From DASVLX01 sp035552275 (GTDB lineage Bacteria; Actinomycetota; Actinomycetes; Mycobacteriales; Pseudonocardiaceae): 63,274 bases of DNA. Position 1 is the first letter of the stretch; each line of letters begins with the position of its first letter. This document shows positions 61,941 through 63,274 of the stretch, piece by piece. The notes beneath the pieces are model-generated. The model made no database searches, was not told the DNA's origin, and was given only the letters and a program-made list of their open reading frames with translations. The translations under genes and the position numbers were made by a program. The stretch lies in contig DASZLR010000251.1 of assembly GCA_035552275.1 (NCBI GenBank), forward strand, positions 1 to 63,274, given 5' to 3'.

Positions 61941-62948
61941 TTAATCCGAATCGGCGCCGGCGCGTGATGTGAGCAGCCGGCGCAGCGAGTCCAGCCGGCC
62001 GGCGCTGGCCCGGCCCGCCGCGACCTCGGCGTCCAGCACGCAGTCCGGATCGGCCGGCGGCCCGAGGTGTCCGCAGCCGGACGGGCATTCCTCGGCGGGC
62101 TCCACGAATTCCTCGAACGCGGCCACGATGTTGTCGGCGGTGATGTGTGCCAGCCCGAACGATCGCACGCCCGGAGTGTCGACCACCCAGCCGCCGTCCG
62201 GCAGCGGCAGCGCCACCGCGGTCACCGAGGTGTGCCGGCCCTTGCCCACCGAGCTGACCTCGCCGGTGGCCCGGTGTGCAGCCGGCACCAGCGCGTTGAC
62301 CAGCGTCGACTTGCCGACGCCGGAATGCCCGACCAGCGCGGAAACCCGCTCCGCCAGCCGCTCGCGCAGCGCCGCCGGCGGCCGGTCCCGCCGGGTCACC
62401 ACCACCGACAGCTCCAGCTCCGCGTACGCGGAGAGCAGCCCGTCCGGGCTGGCCAGGTCCGATTTTGTCAGGCACAGCAACGGATGCAGGCCACCGGCGT
62501 AGGCGGCGACCAGACAGCGATCGATGAAACCGGTGCGCGGCGGCGGATCGGCCAGCGCGGTCACGATCACCAGTTGCTCGGCGTTGGCGACCACCACCCG
62601 TTCGTAGGGGTCGGTGTCGTCGGCGGTGCGGCGCAGCACGCTGGACCGCTCGCTGACCCGCACGATCCGAGCCAGGGTGTGCTGGGCTCCGCTGCGATCG
62701 CCGACCAGGTCGACCTGATCGCCCACCACGATCGGGGTGCGACCCAGCTCGCGGGCGCGCATCGCCACCACGAGCTGGCCGGGATCGGCGTCCAGCGCGC
62801 AGGTCCACCGGCCGCGGTCGACCGCGACCACCATCGCGGGCCGGGCGTCGGCGTGCTCGGGACGCCGCTTGCTGCGCGGCCGGCTGCCCTTGGCCGGCCG
62901 GACCCGCACATCCGACTCGTCCAGCCGCCGCCAGTCCTGCTGGCTCAC
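61941..62948 (-). CDS. rsgA: Ribosome small subunit-dependent GTPase A
   Basis: 335 residues. An N-terminal OB domain, then the circularly permuted G domain in the order TKSD (G4), GHSGVGKSTLVNAL (G1), GKGRHTS (G2 region) and VDTPGVRSFG (G3). The C-terminal zinc site is CPSGCGHLG plus a later Cys. It helps mature the 30S subunit. GTG 62948. aroA lies 19 bases upstream on the same strand, as in Rv3227-Rv3228. Confidence 0.94.
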   Translation of the reverse strand: MSQQDWRRLDESDVRVRPAKGSRPRSKRRPEHADARPAMVVAVDRGRWTCALDADPGQLVVAMRARELGRTPIVVGDQVDLVGDRSGAQHTLARIVRVSERSSVLRRTADDTDPYERVVVANAEQLVIVTALADPPPRTGFIDRCLVAAYAGGLHPLLCLTKSDLASPDGLLSAYAELELSVVVTRRDRPPAALRERLAERVSALVGHSGVGKSTLVNALVPAAHRATGEVSSVGKGRHTSVTAVALPLPDGGWVVDTPGVRSFGLAHITADNIVAAFEEFVEPAEECPSGCGHLGPPADPDCVLDAEVAAGRASAGRLDSLRRLLTSRAGADSD

Positions 62949-62967
62949 GAGACTCTCGCCCGGATGT

Positions 62968-63274
62968 TCACACTGTGACCCGGAGCATCCCGGCCCACAT
63001 TCCGGTGAAGTCGGGCAGCGTTTTGCCGGTGGTGCCGATGTCGTCCACCGCGACGCCGGGCACCAGCAGGCCGATGATCGCGCCGGCGGTGGCCATCCGG
63101 TGATCGGCGTAGGCGTGCCAGACGCCGCCGGTCAACCGGCGCGGCCGGATCACCAGCCCGTCGTCGGTCTGCTCGACATCGCCGCCGAGCGCGGAGATCT
63201 CGGCGTCCAGCGCGGCCAGCCGGTCCGTCTCGTGGCCGCGCAGGTGCGCGATGCCCCGGAGGTAGGACGGCCCG
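62968..63274 (-). CDS. aroA: EPSP synthase, C-terminal part
   Basis: Last 101 codons of the enzyme joining shikimate-3-phosphate and PEP; the 5' part lies outside the window. IAHLRGHETDRLAAL, YADHRMATAGAIIGL and DIGTTGKTLPDFTGMW are conserved C-terminal motifs that bind PEP. It is upstream of rsgA in the same operon. Confidence 0.93.
   Translation of the reverse strand, partial: GPSYLRGIAHLRGHETDRLAALDAEISALGGDVEQTDDGLVIRPRRLTGGVWHAYADHRMATAGAIIGLLVPGVAVDDIGTTGKTLPDFTGMWAGMLRVTV

Noticed and set aside
61939..61946. Third GATTAATC copy
   Set aside because: It is formed by the last codon and stop codon of rsgA in a convergent gap, so it is unlikely to be an operator.

Overview
The window is high-GC actinobacterial chromosome, most likely from a non-mycolate relative of the mycobacteria in the Pseudonocardiaceae. 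The evidence is a run of loci in the order known around Rv3227-Rv3268 of Mycobacterium tuberculosis: TIGR03089 protein, LCP ligase, rmlD, wbbL, GDP-mannose pyrophosphorylase, fbiB/fbiA, whiB2, a zincin-like protein, DUF3499, phosphomannomutase, TobH-like SIS protein, manA, sahH, tmk, mtrA-mtrB-lpqB, comF, hpf, secA, an Rv3235-like gene, a WS/DGAT, rsgA and aroA. GTG starts, 4-bp ATGA/GTGA overlaps and a strong G/C preference at third codon positions fit this lineage. The core is interrupted by accessory genes typical of Streptomyces and Pseudonocardia (XRE/DUF5753 regulators, DUF397 proteins, Methyltransf_19 enzymes).

Layout: 1-15.6 kb holds envelope glycan genes: a GT39-type membrane transferase, the LCP ligase, rmlD, an inserted block of four glycosyltransferase genes plus a small cysteine-rich protein gene and a further GT, then wbbL and the mannose-1-phosphate guanylyltransferase. 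15.7-17.0 kb is a first XRE-DUF397 module. 17.1-20.0 kb is the F420 operon fbiA-fbiB-Nudix. 20.0-25.7 kb has a site-2 protease gene with an apparent frameshift, whiB2, a giant GT2/membrane protein, a zincin-like protein and DUF3499. 25.8-32.1 kb is a tightly coupled operon for mannose metabolism (phosphomannomutase, Trm112, SIS protein, manA), a CDF metal transporter, an RmlB-like dehydratase and a VapB-like small protein. 32.1-42.2 kb has a large membrane protein, sahH, an anchored low-complexity protein, tmk and mtrA-mtrB-lpqB. 42.3-48.6 kb has a divergent SDR/TetR pair, comF, hpf with a structured leader, and secA.

48.6-51.9 kb is accessory: a second XRE-DUF397 module, a methyltransferase and the Rv3235-like gene. 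51.9-52.1 kb holds tRNA-like arms in an unusual order followed by a UUCG terminator. 52.1-56.6 kb encodes a TrmH rRNA methylase, a WS/DGAT acyltransferase with a DUF6912 protein, and a proline-catabolism aldehyde dehydrogenase. 56.6-61.9 kb is the richest accessory region: a divergent unknown gene, DUF397, XRE, three tandem Methyltransf_19 paralogues, and a Phd antitoxin with a broken PIN toxin. rsgA and the 3' end of aroA close the window.

Functionally, ManA, phosphomannomutase and the guanylyltransferase make GDP-mannose. RmlD with WbbL starts the rhamnose-GlcNAc linker of the wall, and the LCP protein probably attaches the glycan to peptidoglycan. MtrAB-LpqB, WhiB2, SecA and Hpf couple envelope growth, division, secretion and ribosome hibernation. 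The most notable non-core signals are the tRNA-like RNA candidate, the methyltransferase triplet with its XRE/DUF397 regulators, several genes whose reading frame or catalytic residues look altered, and a short palindrome repeated through coding DNA.
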